In this document: positions 45,142 through 53,949 of the stretch, one piece after another
Layout: each line of letters starts with the position of its first letter
Numbering within the stretch: position 1 is the first letter of the stretch
Assembly (NCBI RefSeq): GCF_002138415.1
Contig: NZ_CP015612.1
Coordinates: 186,001 to 250,000 of the forward strand
From: Stenotrophomonas maltophilia
Lineage (GTDB): Bacteria; Pseudomonadota; Gammaproteobacteria; Xanthomonadales; Xanthomonadaceae
DNA length: 64,000 bases
Reading direction: 5' to 3'
The notes under the pieces: generated by a model
Databases searched by the model: none
What the model saw: only the letters and a program-made list of their open reading frames with translations
Told to the model about the DNA's origin: nothing
Position numbers and translations under genes: made by a program

Positions 45142-45948
45142 ATGACCCTGCCACTGACCGACTTCATCGACCGTGCCCAGCGCCTGTTCGTGCTGACCGG
45201 CGCCGGCTGCAGCACCGCCTCGGGCATTCCCGATTACCGGGATGCCGACGGCCAGTGGAAACGCACGCCGCCGGTGACCTACCAGGCCTTCATGGGCGAG
45301 GCGGCCACCCGCCAGCGCTACTGGGCGCGCAGCCTGCTCGGCTGGCCGCGCTTCGGCCTGGCCCGGCCCAACGGCACCCACCAGGCCCTGGCCGCGCTGG
45401 AAAGCCGAGGCAAGCTGCAGGTGCTGCTGACCCAGAACGTGGACGGCCTGCACCAGCGTGCCGGCAGCCACAACGTGATCGACCTGCATGGCCGCTTGGA
45501 TCTGGTGCGCTGCATGGGTTGCGAGCGTCGCAGCGGCCGCGAGGAGTTCCAGCAGCGCCTGTTGGACGCCAATCCCGGCTGGGACGCGCTGGAGGCCGGC
45601 ATCGCGCCCGATGGTGATGCCGATCTGGAGACCGATTTCTCCGCGTTCGTGGTGCCCGAGTGCCCGTATTGCGGCGGCCTGTTGAAGCCGGATGTGGTGT
45701 TCTTCGGCGAAAACGTGCCGCGGGAGCGCGTGCAGGCGGTGCAGGAGCACCTGCAGCAGGCCGACGCCGTGCTGGTGGTGGGTTCATCGCTGATGGTCTA
45801 TTCCGGCTTCCGCTTCGTGCAGGCCGCAGCCAAGGCGGGGCTGCCGGTAGCCGCGTTGAACCGTGGCCGCACCCGCGCCGACGACCTGCTGCAGTTCAAG
45901 GATGAACGGGACTGCGCCGAGGCGCTGGCCGCGTGGGCCTCATCCTGA
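45142..45948 (+). CDS. Sirtuin (SIR2 family, class II / SIRT4-like) NAD-dependent deacylase
   Basis: 268 residues. NAD site GAGCSTASGIPDYRD near residue 19, TQNVDGLHQRAGS near 97, the catalytic His in DLHG, zinc pairs CMGC and CPYCGG, and VVGSSLMVYSGF. The features GCSTASG, WKRTPPVTYQ and RQRYWARSLLGW belong to the class II (SIRT4-like) branch. It removes acyl groups from lysines, or ADP-ribosylates, and releases nicotinamide. Nearby pncA, nadV and nadM recycle that product. Confidence 0.9.
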   Translation: MTLPLTDFIDRAQRLFVLTGAGCSTASGIPDYRDADGQWKRTPPVTYQAFMGEAATRQRYWARSLLGWPRFGLARPNGTHQALAALESRGKLQVLLTQNVDGLHQRAGSHNVIDLHGRLDLVRCMGCERRSGREEFQQRLLDANPGWDALEAGIAPDGDADLETDFSAFVVPECPYCGGLLKPDVVFFGENVPRERVQAVQEHLQQADAVLVVGSSLMVYSGFRFVQAAAKAGLPVAALNRGRTRADDLLQFKDERDCAEALAAWASS

Positions 45949-46066
45949 GCCGAGCACACGCTCGGCTGCACGCCCACCGCGAAACAGCGATCCATCCAGA
46001 CGGTTGATTCGCAGGCCGTGCGGCGGTGCAATACGCCCCCTCCATCCGCCTGTCCCCCGCATCGCC

Positions 46067-47167
46067 GTGACCCAGCTGTTTTCGCCGATCTCGTTCGGCC
46101 CCCTGACCCTGTCCAACCGCATCGTCATCGCGCCGATGTGCCAGTACTCCGCCGAAGACGGCCGCGCCAGCGACTGGCACGCCATGCATCTGGGCAACCT
46201 GGCGCAGTCCGGTGCCGGCCTGCTGATCCTGGAAGCCACTGCCGTCGAACCGCGCGGCCGCATCAGCTGGGCCGACCTGGGCCTGTGGGACGACGGTACC
46301 GAAGCCGCACTGGCACAGGTGCTGACCAGTGTCCGCCGCTGGTCACCGATGCCGCTGGGCATCCAGCTCGGCCACGCCGGCCGCAAGGCCTCGGTGAAGC
46401 GCCCGTGGGACGGCGGCGGCCAGCTGCCAGCCGATGATGCGCGTGGCTGGTCCACCGTGGCGCCGTCGCCGCTGCCGTTCCATGCCGGCGATCCGGCACC
46501 GCAGGAACTGGACGAGGCCGGCATCGCCGAGGTCATCGCCGCCTTCGCCGCCAGTGCGGTGCGCGCCGAGCGCCTGGGCTTCGAGCTGATCGAGCTGCAT
46601 GCCGCGCACGGCTATCTGCTGCACCAGTTCCTGTCGCCGCTGAGCAACCGCCGTACCGATGGCTACGGTGGCTCGCTGCCGAACCGCCTGCGCCTGCTGG
46701 TGGAAGTGTTCGATGCGGTGCGTGCAGCGGTGTCCGACAAGGTCGCCGTGGGCGTGCGCATTTCCGCCAGCGACTGGGTCGACGGCGGCTGGGATCTGGT
46801 GCAGAGCGAGGCGCTGGCGCAGGTGATGGACGCGCGCGGCTGCAACTTCCTGCACGTTTCCAGTGGTGGCCTGGACGAGCGCCAGAAGATCACCGTCGGC
46901 CCGGGTTACCAGGTGCCGTTCGCGGCAGCGATCAAGGCCAAGGTGCGCATGCCGGTCATCGCGGTGGGCATGATCACCGAGCCCGAGCAGGCCGAATCGA
47001 TCCTGCGCCATCGCCACGCCGATGCCGTGGCCCTGGCGCGCGGCATTCTCTACGACCCGCGCTGGCCGTGGCATGCCGCCGCCGCATTGCGCGACAGCGT
47101 GGAACCGGCGCCGCAGTACCTGCGCTGCGAGCCGCGCGATGCGCGCGGCGTATTCAAGGCACGCTGA
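46067..47167 (+). CDS. NADPH:flavin oxidoreductase, old yellow enzyme family (YqjM-like)
   Basis: 366 residues of OYE TIM barrel with FMN. Seen: PISFGPLTLSNRIVIAPMCQYSA with the YqjM-type Cys, IQLGHAGRKAS, the catalytic ELHAAHGYLLHQFLSPLSNRRTD and VALARGILYDPRWPWHAA near the end. It reduces activated C=C bonds and may serve in stress or xenobiotic detoxification. The start is probably GTG 46067; no good ribosome binding site is visible, so this is uncertain. Confidence 0.88.
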   Translation: MTQLFSPISFGPLTLSNRIVIAPMCQYSAEDGRASDWHAMHLGNLAQSGAGLLILEATAVEPRGRISWADLGLWDDGTEAALAQVLTSVRRWSPMPLGIQLGHAGRKASVKRPWDGGGQLPADDARGWSTVAPSPLPFHAGDPAPQELDEAGIAEVIAAFAASAVRAERLGFELIELHAAHGYLLHQFLSPLSNRRTDGYGGSLPNRLRLLVEVFDAVRAAVSDKVAVGVRISASDWVDGGWDLVQSEALAQVMDARGCNFLHVSSGGLDERQKITVGPGYQVPFAAAIKAKVRMPVIAVGMITEPEQAESILRHRHADAVALARGILYDPRWPWHAAAALRDSVEPAPQYLRCEPRDARGVFKAR

Positions 47168-47170
47168 GGC

Positions 47171-48082
47171 TCACACCCGCCAGGCCGGCGCCATGCCGGC
47201 CTGCAGGTGCTCGAACAGCGCGCGGATCTTGGCGGTGAAGTCGCGGCGGTCGCTGACGCAGAAATAGACCTCCATCGGTTCCGGCCGCCATGCAGTGTCG
47301 GCGCCGAACACCGCCTGCAGGCGGCCATCGCGCAGGTACGGCTCGGCCACGAACGCAGCCAATCGGGTGATGCCGGCATCGGTCGCGGCCAGCGTTGCCA
47401 GTGCATCGATGTCATCGCAGACCATGCTCGGCGGCAGTGCGGCGTCCACGCGCTGGCCATCCTTCAGCAGGCCCCAGCGCAGCGGCCGGCCATCGGTGGG
47501 GAAGCGGTGCAGCAGCCCGCGATGACCGCTCAGCTCGGAGGGCTGCTTCGGCGTGCCGTGTGCCTTCAGATAGGCCGGTGAGGCACAGAAGACGAAGGGC
47601 ACGCGTGCCAGTTGTCGCGCGACGACGCCGTCCTCCAGCTGCGCCCCGATGCGGATGCTGGCATCCACCGCTTCCGGCCCATGCTGCACGGCGCGGTCGG
47701 TCAGGCGCAGCTCCAGCTGCAGTTGTGGGTAGCGCTGCTGCAGTGAAGGCAACAAGGGGGCAAGCACGTGGCGACCGAAGGCGCTGCTGCTGGCGATGCG
47801 CAGCGGCCCGGCCGGTTCGATGTCACCGGCGGTGACCATCGCCTGCGCGCGCGCCAGGTCGGCTTCGATGTGGCGCACCTGCGCCAGGTACAGCGCGCCG
47901 GCCTCGCTGAGGGCGAGCTGGCGCGTACTTCGGTTCAGCAACCGTACGCCCAGATGCGCTTCCAGCCGGTTGATGTTCTGGCCGACTGCGGTGGCGCTGA
48001 TGCCAAGGATGCGGGCCGCGGCGGCAATGCTGCCGGTCTCTGCGGTGCGGGTGAAGCTGCGGATCAGTTGCAACAGGTTCAT
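47171..48082 (-). CDS. LysR-family regulator
   Basis: 303 residues, starting MNLLQLIRSFTRTAETGSIAAAARIL at 48082. N-terminal helix-turn-helix (AAAARILGISATAVGQNINRLE), then the substrate-binding domain. The overall form matches the large DsdC/PecT-type branch with unknown effector. Convergent with the OYE gene (4 bases apart) and divergent from purU by 114 bases; it may regulate either. The same frame is open a little further, to 48112, without better evidence. Confidence 0.85.
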   Translation of the reverse strand: MNLLQLIRSFTRTAETGSIAAAARILGISATAVGQNINRLEAHLGVRLLNRSTRQLALSEAGALYLAQVRHIEADLARAQAMVTAGDIEPAGPLRIASSSAFGRHVLAPLLPSLQQRYPQLQLELRLTDRAVQHGPEAVDASIRIGAQLEDGVVARQLARVPFVFCASPAYLKAHGTPKQPSELSGHRGLLHRFPTDGRPLRWGLLKDGQRVDAALPPSMVCDDIDALATLAATDAGITRLAAFVAEPYLRDGRLQAVFGADTAWRPEPMEVYFCVSDRRDFTAKIRALFEHLQAGMAPAWRV

Positions 48083-48196
48083 GACCGACCAGCTTGCCAC
48101 GGGGACGCCCAAGTATCGCTTGGGACTGAACCAAGCAGGTCGGTTGCATCGGTGACCATCGATCCATCAGGCAGGGCGCTGCCCTACACTCGGGCG

Positions 48197-49048
48197 ATGC
48201 GCCCCGATTCCATCCTCACCCTGTCCTGCCCCGACCGTACCGGCATCGTCTACCGCGTATCCGGCCTGCTGTTCGACCACGGCTGCAACATCCTCGACGC
48301 CCAGCAGTTCGGCGACGAGGAGAGCGGCCGCTTCTTCCTGCGTGTGCATTTCGATCGCGATGCCGGCCTGCCGCTGGAGACCGTGCACGCCGCCATGGCC
48401 ACGCTCGCAGCCGGCTTCGGCATGGACTGGCAGCTGCATGATGGTCGCCGCCGCGCACGCCTGCTGGTGCTGGTCAGCAAGCAGGGGCACTGCCTCAACG
48501 ACCTGCTGTTCCGTGCCCACAGCGGCCAGCTGAAGGTCGACATTGCCGCAGTAGCGTCCAACCACGCCGACTTCGCGCCATTGGCCGCGTCCTACCAGGT
48601 ACCGTTCCACCACCTGCCGGTGACCGCCGATACGCGTGCGGTGCAGGAACAGCAGATCATCGACCTGGTCGAGCGCGAGCGCATTGATCTGGTGGTGCTG
48701 GCGCGCTACATGCAGATCCTCTCACCCACGCTGTGCCGCGCGCTGGCCGGCCGTGCGATCAACATCCACCACAGCTTCCTGCCCAGCTTCAAGGGCGCGC
48801 AGCCGTACCACCAGGCGCACGCGCGCGGGGTCAAGATCATCGGCGCCACCGCGCACTACGTCACCGAGGATCTGGACGAAGGACCGATCATCGAACAGGA
48901 CGTGGCCCGCGTGGACCACGCCATGGCGCCGCGCGAGCTGGTGCGGCTGGGCAGCGATACCGAATCGCTGGTGCTGGCGCGCGCGGTGCGACGCCATGTG
49001 GAGCACCGTATCCTGCTCAACGGTCACCGTACAGTCGTGTTCCGGTAA
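48197..49048 (+). CDS. purU: Formyltetrahydrofolate deformylase
   Basis: 283 residues: an N-terminal ACT domain (ILTLSCPDRTGIVYRVSGLL) and a C-terminal formyltransferase-like domain with HHSFLPSFKGAQPYHQ, GATAHYVTEDLDEGPIIEQD and the catalytic Asp therein. It hydrolyses 10-formyl-THF to formate and THF to balance the one-carbon pool. ATG at 48197 follows a GGGCG stretch. No terminator of its own; palindromes follow. Confidence 0.92.
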   Translation: MRPDSILTLSCPDRTGIVYRVSGLLFDHGCNILDAQQFGDEESGRFFLRVHFDRDAGLPLETVHAAMATLAAGFGMDWQLHDGRRRARLLVLVSKQGHCLNDLLFRAHSGQLKVDIAAVASNHADFAPLAASYQVPFHHLPVTADTRAVQEQQIIDLVERERIDLVVLARYMQILSPTLCRALAGRAINIHHSFLPSFKGAQPYHQAHARGVKIIGATAHYVTEDLDEGPIIEQDVARVDHAMAPRELVRLGSDTESLVLARAVRRHVEHRILLNGHRTVVFR

Positions 49049-49103
49049 TCGTCCATCCCGCGTCCGCCGGGCATGGCCCGGCGCTACCAACGGGCGTGAT
49101 CCG

Positions 49104-49168
49104 GTAGTGCCGGCCGCTGGCCGGCAACTGCAGAGATCCCGAGGTTGCCGGCCAGCGGCCGGCACTAC
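49104..49168 (+). repeat. Inverted pair of SMAG/REP palindromes
   Basis: GTAGTGCCGGCCGCTGGCCGG and the inverted copy ending CCGGCACTAC. A further GGGCATGGCCCGGCG unit precedes it at about 49068. Confidence 0.85.
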
Positions 49169-49179
49169 CGAATCCTGAT

Positions 49180-49252
49180 TTCATCCAATGAAAAGCCCCC
49201 GGTTCGGCCGTCCCGCGATCTGTAGGGGGGCGTAGTTAGGGGGCTGGATGAA
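49180..49252 (-). terminator. Structured RNA or long hairpin terminator
   Basis: Arms TTCATCCA/TGGATGAA and, inside them, GCCCCC/GGGGGC, separated by a 38-base GC-rich loop with a further CGGGACGGCCG-type fold. On the minus strand the GGGGGC arm is followed by TTTT, so it could end pncA transcripts. Its size and nesting exceed a normal terminator, so a small RNA is possible. Confidence 0.45.
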
Positions 49253-49305
49253 TCGATTGTGTTGTCGTGGGCAGGAGCGCGCAAGCGGCATAAGCGACGT
49301 GCACG

Positions 49306-49329
49306 GTAGCGCCGGGCCATGCCCGGCGG
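49306..49329 (+). repeat. Single REP-like palindrome
   Basis: GTAGCGCCGGGCCATGCCCGGCGG, just after the pncA stop on the other strand. Confidence 0.75.
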
Positions 49330-49336
49330 TCACGCC

Positions 49337-49963
49337 TCAGGCGATCGCAATCCCCGCCTTGCCCAGCGCCTCACGCACCATCGCGTCGTTGGCGTCGGTC
49401 ACCGGCTTGGTCAGCTCCCACAGGAACTTCACCCGGAAGCCGGATTTCACCGCATCCTGCGCGCTCCACAGCACGCAGTAGTCGCGGGCCAGGCCGCACA
49501 CGTGCACTTCGCGGATGCGGCGCTCGTGCAGCCAGCCGGCCAGGCCGGTGGCCGGGCGCTCGCCATCAGGGCCGTGGTTCTCGCGGAAGGCGCTGTACGA
49601 ATCCACCTGTTGGCGCGTGCCCTTGCGCAGGATCAGGTCGGCCACGGTCCAGTCCACGCCCGGGTGCAGCGCGGCGCCGTCGCTGCCCTGCACGCAATGG
49701 TCCGGCCACAGCGTCTGCGGCTGTGCGTGCAGCAGAATGGTCTCGAACGGGCGCTGGCCGGCGTGCTGGCTGGCAAACGAGGCATGGTCGGCCGGGTGCC
49801 AGTCCTGGGTCGCCACCACGGTGCGGTAGCGGCGCTGCGCCAGCAGCTCGGCAATCGGCGCCACCAGTGCATCGCCCTGGTCACAGGCCAGCGCGCCACC
49901 GGGCATGAAGTCCGGCTGCAGGTCGATCACCAGCAGGGCGACATCGGCGGGCGGGGCGGTCAT
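49337..49963 (-). CDS. pncA: Nicotinamidase
   Basis: 208 residues of isochorismatase-like fold. Catalytic Asp in VIDLQPDFMPGG near residue 14, metal-binding ATQDWHPADHASF, and the catalytic Cys in CGLARDYCVLWSAQDA near 160. It deamidates nicotinamide to nicotinate for the Preiss-Handler route. The ATG at 49963 is preferred over a longer frame. It follows queH by 56 bases on the same strand and may share its riboswitch-controlled transcript. Confidence 0.93.
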   Translation of the reverse strand: MTAPPADVALLVIDLQPDFMPGGALACDQGDALVAPIAELLAQRRYRTVVATQDWHPADHASFASQHAGQRPFETILLHAQPQTLWPDHCVQGSDGAALHPGVDWTVADLILRKGTRQQVDSYSAFRENHGPDGERPATGLAGWLHERRIREVHVCGLARDYCVLWSAQDAVKSGFRVKFLWELTKPVTDANDAMVREALGKAGIAIA

Positions 49964-50019
49964 GGCAGGGTCCAGCACAACAGAAGGGGCGACCAGCGTG
50001 GCCGCCCCCCGCGCACACG

Positions 50020-50691
50020 TCAATCGCCCTGCGGCGTTTCAGCATCCTGCCCGTAGTACAGCAGGCCGATCTTGATCCGTTCGCGGCCGTTCTCGCGGCG
50101 GTGGCGGTTGGCGTCGCGCAGCGAGTACACGCAGCCGCAGTACTCCTGCTGGTAGAACTGCTCGCGCTTGCTGATCTCGATCATGCGGCTGGCGCCGCCG
50201 CCCTTGCGCCAGTTGTAGTCCCAGTACTGCAGGCCTTCATAGCGCGACGCGGCACGGATGCCGCAGTCGTTGATCTGCGCCATGTTCTTCCAGCGCGAGA
50301 TGCCCAGCGACGAACTGATGGTGTCGTAACCGTGCTCGTGCGCATACAGCGCGGTGCGCTCGAAGCGCATGTCGAAGCACATCGTGCAGCGGATGCCGCG
50401 CTCGGGCTCGTTCTCCATGCCGCGCGCGCGGCTGAACCAGTTGTCGGTGTCGTAGTCGCAGTCGATGAACGGGATGCCGTGCTGCTCGGCGAAGCGGATG
50501 TTCTCCTGCTTGCGCAGCTCGTACTCCTTCACCGGGTGGATGTTGGGGTTGTAGAAGAAAATCGCGTAGTCGATCCCGGAAGCGGTGATCGCCTCCATCA
50601 CTTCGCCGGAACAGGGCGCGCAGCACGAATGCAGCAGCAGGCGCTTGCCGTCGGCGGGCAGGGTCAGGGTGGGGCGTTGGAGCTGGGTCAT
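50020..50691 (-). CDS. queH: Epoxyqueuosine reductase QueH (B12-independent)
   Basis: About 223 residues of the former DUF208 family. Conserved cysteines: Cys23-Cys24 and Cys27 in [13 protein letters not shown], the pair in [14 protein letters not shown], and CGCVYS near the end; the LGISRWKN and [11 protein letters not shown] blocks also fit. QueH binds iron-sulfur clusters and makes queuosine in tRNA from epoxyqueuosine, in place of the cobalamin-dependent QueG. A cobalamin riboswitch precedes it. Start ATG 50691 or 50706; neither has a clear ribosome binding site, and a GC-rich hairpin sits just before 50706. Confidence 0.9.
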   Translation of the reverse strand: MTQLQRPTLTLPADGKRLLLHSCCAPCSGEVMEAITASGIDYAIFFYNPNIHPVKEYELRKQENIRFAEQHGIPFIDCDYDTDNWFSRARGMENEPERGIRCTMCFDMRFERTALYAHEHGYDTISSSLGISRWKNMAQINDCGIRAASRYEGLQYWDYNWRKGGGASRMIEISKREQFYQQEYCGCVYSLRDANRHRRENGRERIKIGLLYYGQDAETPQGD

Positions 50692-50879
50692 CGTCAGGTA
50701 CCGCATGGGCCGCCGGCAACGGCGGTGGCCCACGCATCAGTGCATGGGTGAACGGGTCTGGCCGGATACCGTGAACAGGACGCGCGCGGCCACACCGCCT
50801 GCACGCGCAGGACGACGACGGCCCCGGCAACCTCCCCGCGGAGATTCCAGGTCGAGTCAGGGGACGGTCGTGTCCCCCG

Positions 50880-51046
50880 GCCGGGGCCGGTATTCGGGCT
50901 GATGGACACGGGCCGCAGCCCACCTACTACCCGCCGCTTCCCAGGCGTGAGCCCAGTGCTGTTGGCAGGATTCGTTTCCATTCACCGCTGCGGGGCAGCT
51001 CCGGAATGGGCGCGCGAGGCGCCTTCACCGGATTCCCGTTTAAATC
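50880..51046 (-). promoter_or_regulatory. Cobalamin riboswitch upstream of queH
   Basis: Read on the minus strand: an ATCCGGTGAAGGCGCC start, the GGAGCTGCCCCGCAGCGGTG core, GCCAACAGCACTGGG..., CGCCTGGGAAGCGGCGGG, and finally the B12 box AGCCCGAATACCGGCC at 50900-50885. All conserved landmarks of the class I cobalamin riboswitch occur in order with normal spacing. It ends about 190 bases before the queH start. No T-run follows; a GC-rich hairpin (CCGCCG/CGGCGG at 50710-50725) abuts the start, so control may be translational. Confidence 0.93.
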
Positions 51047-51127
51047 TCTCCCCGCGCCGGAGCGATGGGAGGGATACCTTCGGCGTGCCCACGGTGGACG
51101 CGTTGCTGGCCAGGGTCAAGGGGCACC

Positions 51128-51216
51128 GGGGTCAGAGCCCGTTGCGCTGCAACGGGATCCGACCCCAGCGGAAGGAAGGGGTCGGATCCCGCTGCCACGC
51201 AGCGGGCTCTGGCCCC
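51128..51216 (+). repeat. Two GGGGTC-type palindromes
   Basis: 51128-51166: GGGGTCAGAGCCCGTTGC with complementary arm ending GATCCGACCCC; 51178-51216: GGGGTCGGATCCCGCTGC with arm ending GGGCTCTGGCCCC. They lie between the riboswitch and the nadV stop; the two are also inverted relative to each other. Confidence 0.8.
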
Positions 51217-51231
51217 GGTCGGGATGCACCT

Positions 51232-52641
51232 TCAACGCCCCGCCGCCGCCCGCGTGCGGATGTCGTCCAGGCGCTGGTCGTGCAGCAGGCGGCCGTTCTC
51301 CCACACGGTCACCATCGCATCCTCGAAGCCGTCCGGCAGGGTGTCGTCGCCGTTGGCCGGCAGCGGCACCGTGTGCAGGCTGCCGTCATCCAGACGCCGC
51401 AGCAGGCGCATGCGGCCGCGCTTGCTGGTCTTGCCGGCGTCGGTGATCGGGTCCTTGTAGACATCAATCCACTCACCGTCCACCCGTGCGGCCGAACACT
51501 TCAGCGCGAACTTCTGCGTATCGCGGTCCAGCCGCTGCAACAGCGCACCGCCCATGCCGAAGGCCACGTTGTCGGCGGCGTAGCCGTCGTCGGTGATGCG
51601 TTGCAGGATGGTGCGGATCGTATCCGGATTGATGCCATCGCCCTGGATCACCCGCACGTGGTTGAGCACGCGGTAGCCCTTGCCGTTGACGGTGTGGCCG
51701 AAGGCTTCGTCCAGCCGGTGCAGGCTTTCGGCCACCACCTCCACCGGGTCACCCGAGTCGGGGCGGATGACCAGGGTGGCGCCCGAGGCGATCACCTCAT
51801 CACGCAGTGTCGTGCCCCAGTGCTCGCTGATTGCGTGGTAGATGTCATAGCTGTCCGACACCACCGCCATGATCGCCCCGGGCTTGCCGAACTGGCGCAG
51901 CATGTTGCGGTAGGCGTCCACCTCGCGCTCGCGGCCCCAGCTGGTGATGGTGCTGTGCTCGGCGGCGGGAAGCGAATGGCCGGCCATCGGCGCGTGATAG
52001 TGCGCGCGCGCCAGGCACAGGGCCGAGACGGTATCGGTGCCGAGGAAGTTGACCAGGTGCGCGGCACCGCCCAGCGCGGCCGATTCCAGGCTCGAGACAC
52101 CGCGCGCGCCGAAGTCGTGCAGTTTGAACGGCAGCTGCCCCTGCGGGTCGTCGCTGGTCTGCTGCAGGAACGCGGCAATGGTCTGCCGTGCATGCCAGCT
52201 GACGGTGGCCACGGTGACCGGATACCACACGCGCAGCAACAGCGTTTCCAGGTACGAGGGCACCCAGAACGCGGCCGGATCGGTCGATTCAATGGTCATC
52301 AGCGCCTGGTGGGTGGGCACCACGCTGCCCTCGGGCACGGCGCGGATACGCACCGGCAGGTGGCCGCCAAGCCGGTCGACGATATCGCGCCAGCCGGCTT
52401 CGTTGAACGGTTCGCCATGGGCAGCGAATACCGCAGCGGCGTCGTCGATGTCGGCATGGGTGACCGGCCGTGCCAGCGCGTCCTTGAGGATCGCCTGCAG
52501 GCCGAAGAACACCGTGCGATCGTGCAGGCCGCCGCGCGATTCCACGTAGAAGAACGTTGCATCGGTACCCGGCGGGTACTGCAGCCAATGGCTGGCCTTG
52601 TAGCTGTCGGTGTTGAGGAGAAGATTATCGAGGTAGTGCAT
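51232..52641 (-). CDS. nadV: Nicotinamide phosphoribosyltransferase
   Basis: 469-residue NAMPT-family enzyme. Seen: NTDSYKASHWLQYPPG at the N-terminus, FKLHDFGARGVSSLESAALGGAAHLVNFLGTDT, SMAA-like HSLPAAEHST, RPDSGDPVEVV and the C-terminal FGMGGALLQRLDRDTQKFALK. It makes NMN directly from nicotinamide and PRPP, skipping deamidation. The YPPG and RPDSGDP features favour nicotinamide over nicotinate. It is directly downstream of nadM, 64 bases away, as an operon. Confidence 0.92.
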   Translation of the reverse strand: MHYLDNLLLNTDSYKASHWLQYPPGTDATFFYVESRGGLHDRTVFFGLQAILKDALARPVTHADIDDAAAVFAAHGEPFNEAGWRDIVDRLGGHLPVRIRAVPEGSVVPTHQALMTIESTDPAAFWVPSYLETLLLRVWYPVTVATVSWHARQTIAAFLQQTSDDPQGQLPFKLHDFGARGVSSLESAALGGAAHLVNFLGTDTVSALCLARAHYHAPMAGHSLPAAEHSTITSWGREREVDAYRNMLRQFGKPGAIMAVVSDSYDIYHAISEHWGTTLRDEVIASGATLVIRPDSGDPVEVVAESLHRLDEAFGHTVNGKGYRVLNHVRVIQGDGINPDTIRTILQRITDDGYAADNVAFGMGGALLQRLDRDTQKFALKCSAARVDGEWIDVYKDPITDAGKTSKRGRMRLLRRLDDGSLHTVPLPANGDDTLPDGFEDAMVTVWENGRLLHDQRLDDIRTRAAAGR

Positions 52642-52705
52642 GACGGAAGCTCCTTCGCGTCGAGTGGCACCGGCGGTCTATCCGCCAGCGGGGAGGCTGG
52701 GCCTG

Positions 52706-53755
52706 TCAGCCGCGGCCGAGGAAATACTCCAGGATGTGCAGGTGGTCTTCGAACAGCTGCGAGCCCATGTCCAGTGCTTCACTCACCGGTATCCAGCGCG
52801 CCTTGTCGGCATCGTCGCCGCCGCGCACCGGCGGCAGGTCACCGGCCGGGAACTCGAAGTGGAAGCCGTGGGTGATGGTGCGGCCACGCTGGCTGCGGTC
52901 GGGGTGGTCGAAGACCTGCTGGCCCTTCAGCGAGCCCTTCAGCACCGGCAGCGGAATCTTCAGCCGGGTTTCCTCGCGCAGTTCGCGCAGGCAGCTGTCG
53001 AGCAGGCTCTGTTCCTGGCCGACGAAGCCGCCGGGCAGCGCCCACAGCCCCTTGCCGGGTTCCGAACGGCGCCGCACCAGCAGCACGTGGCCCGAATGCA
53101 CGACCACCGCATCGGTGGTGACGAAGGTGGGCGCGTAGGGCGCATCCTTCCACGCGGCTTTGTACTGTTCGATGAAGCGGTACTCGGCCACCAGCTGGCC
53201 ATAGGCAGGCGCGCTTTTGCGGAACGCTTCGAGCATGTCGTACACAGGAGCCGGCACGTTGCCACGCAGCATCAACAGCGCGCCGTGGAAGTCGACGTCG
53301 CCGGCTTCGAACAGGTAGCGCCGCAGCTCGGTGGCCGACAGGGTGGCGGTGTGCTGCACGTCCACCAGCGGCCACTGCGGGAATTCCCGCAGGTAGTAGC
53401 TGGAGGCGTCCTTGTCCATGCCGATCAGGCCAACCTTCGCATCAGCGGCGGCGCCGTCGTTACGCAGCGCTTCGGCCACCTGTCGCTGCACGTTGGCGAT
53501 CCACTGCGCTTCGTTGTACAGGTGGTCGCGCAGCGGGCGGATCAGCAGGCGGTCGGTGTGGCCATCGAGGGCGGCCTGGATCATCACGGCGCGTTCGGCC
53601 ACGGTCCAGGGATTGCGCAGGCTGCGCGGGGTATCGGCAGAGCCGACCAGGAAGATCAGCTTGCGGGCCCGGCTCAGCGCCAGGCGGGCAACGGCGGCAT
53701 GGCCGTTGTGGAAGGGCTCGAATCGCCCGATGAAGACGAGATAATCGAATTCCAT
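52706..53755 (-). CDS. Bifunctional NMN adenylyltransferase / Nudix hydrolase (NadM-Nudix)
   Basis: 349 residues. Residues 1-185 are a NadM-type nucleotidyltransferase: GRFEPFHNGHAAVARLAL (HXGH as HNGH) and VGSADTPRSLRNPWTVAERA. The C-terminal Nudix domain has the box GGFVGQEQSLLDSCLRELREE; the first conserved Glu is Gln here (GQEQS), while REL.EE is kept. The enzyme adenylates NMN to NAD and the Nudix part probably degrades ADP-ribose-like nucleotides. First gene of the nadM-nadV operon, which bypasses nicotinate. Confidence 0.9.
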   Translation of the reverse strand: MEFDYLVFIGRFEPFHNGHAAVARLALSRARKLIFLVGSADTPRSLRNPWTVAERAVMIQAALDGHTDRLLIRPLRDHLYNEAQWIANVQRQVAEALRNDGAAADAKVGLIGMDKDASSYYLREFPQWPLVDVQHTATLSATELRRYLFEAGDVDFHGALLMLRGNVPAPVYDMLEAFRKSAPAYGQLVAEYRFIEQYKAAWKDAPYAPTFVTTDAVVVHSGHVLLVRRRSEPGKGLWALPGGFVGQEQSLLDSCLRELREETRLKIPLPVLKGSLKGQQVFDHPDRSQRGRTITHGFHFEFPAGDLPPVRGGDDADKARWIPVSEALDMGSQLFEDHLHILEYFLGRG

Positions 53756-53949
53756 GAGAATCCCTCATGTCGTTGTGGCAGCCGCGGGTCTGTCCCTTGG
53801 CTTGCTGCAGATGCTACGCCGATGGCGGGGCGGGTCAAGCCTGCAGGCATGCCTTCCGCTGAACGCCGGAGATTCCTGCCCGGACTGCGCTGGTGTTCTC
53901 AGGCCCTGAGAAGCCTCTGCGCCATACTGGCACCCACGCGGCGGACGGC

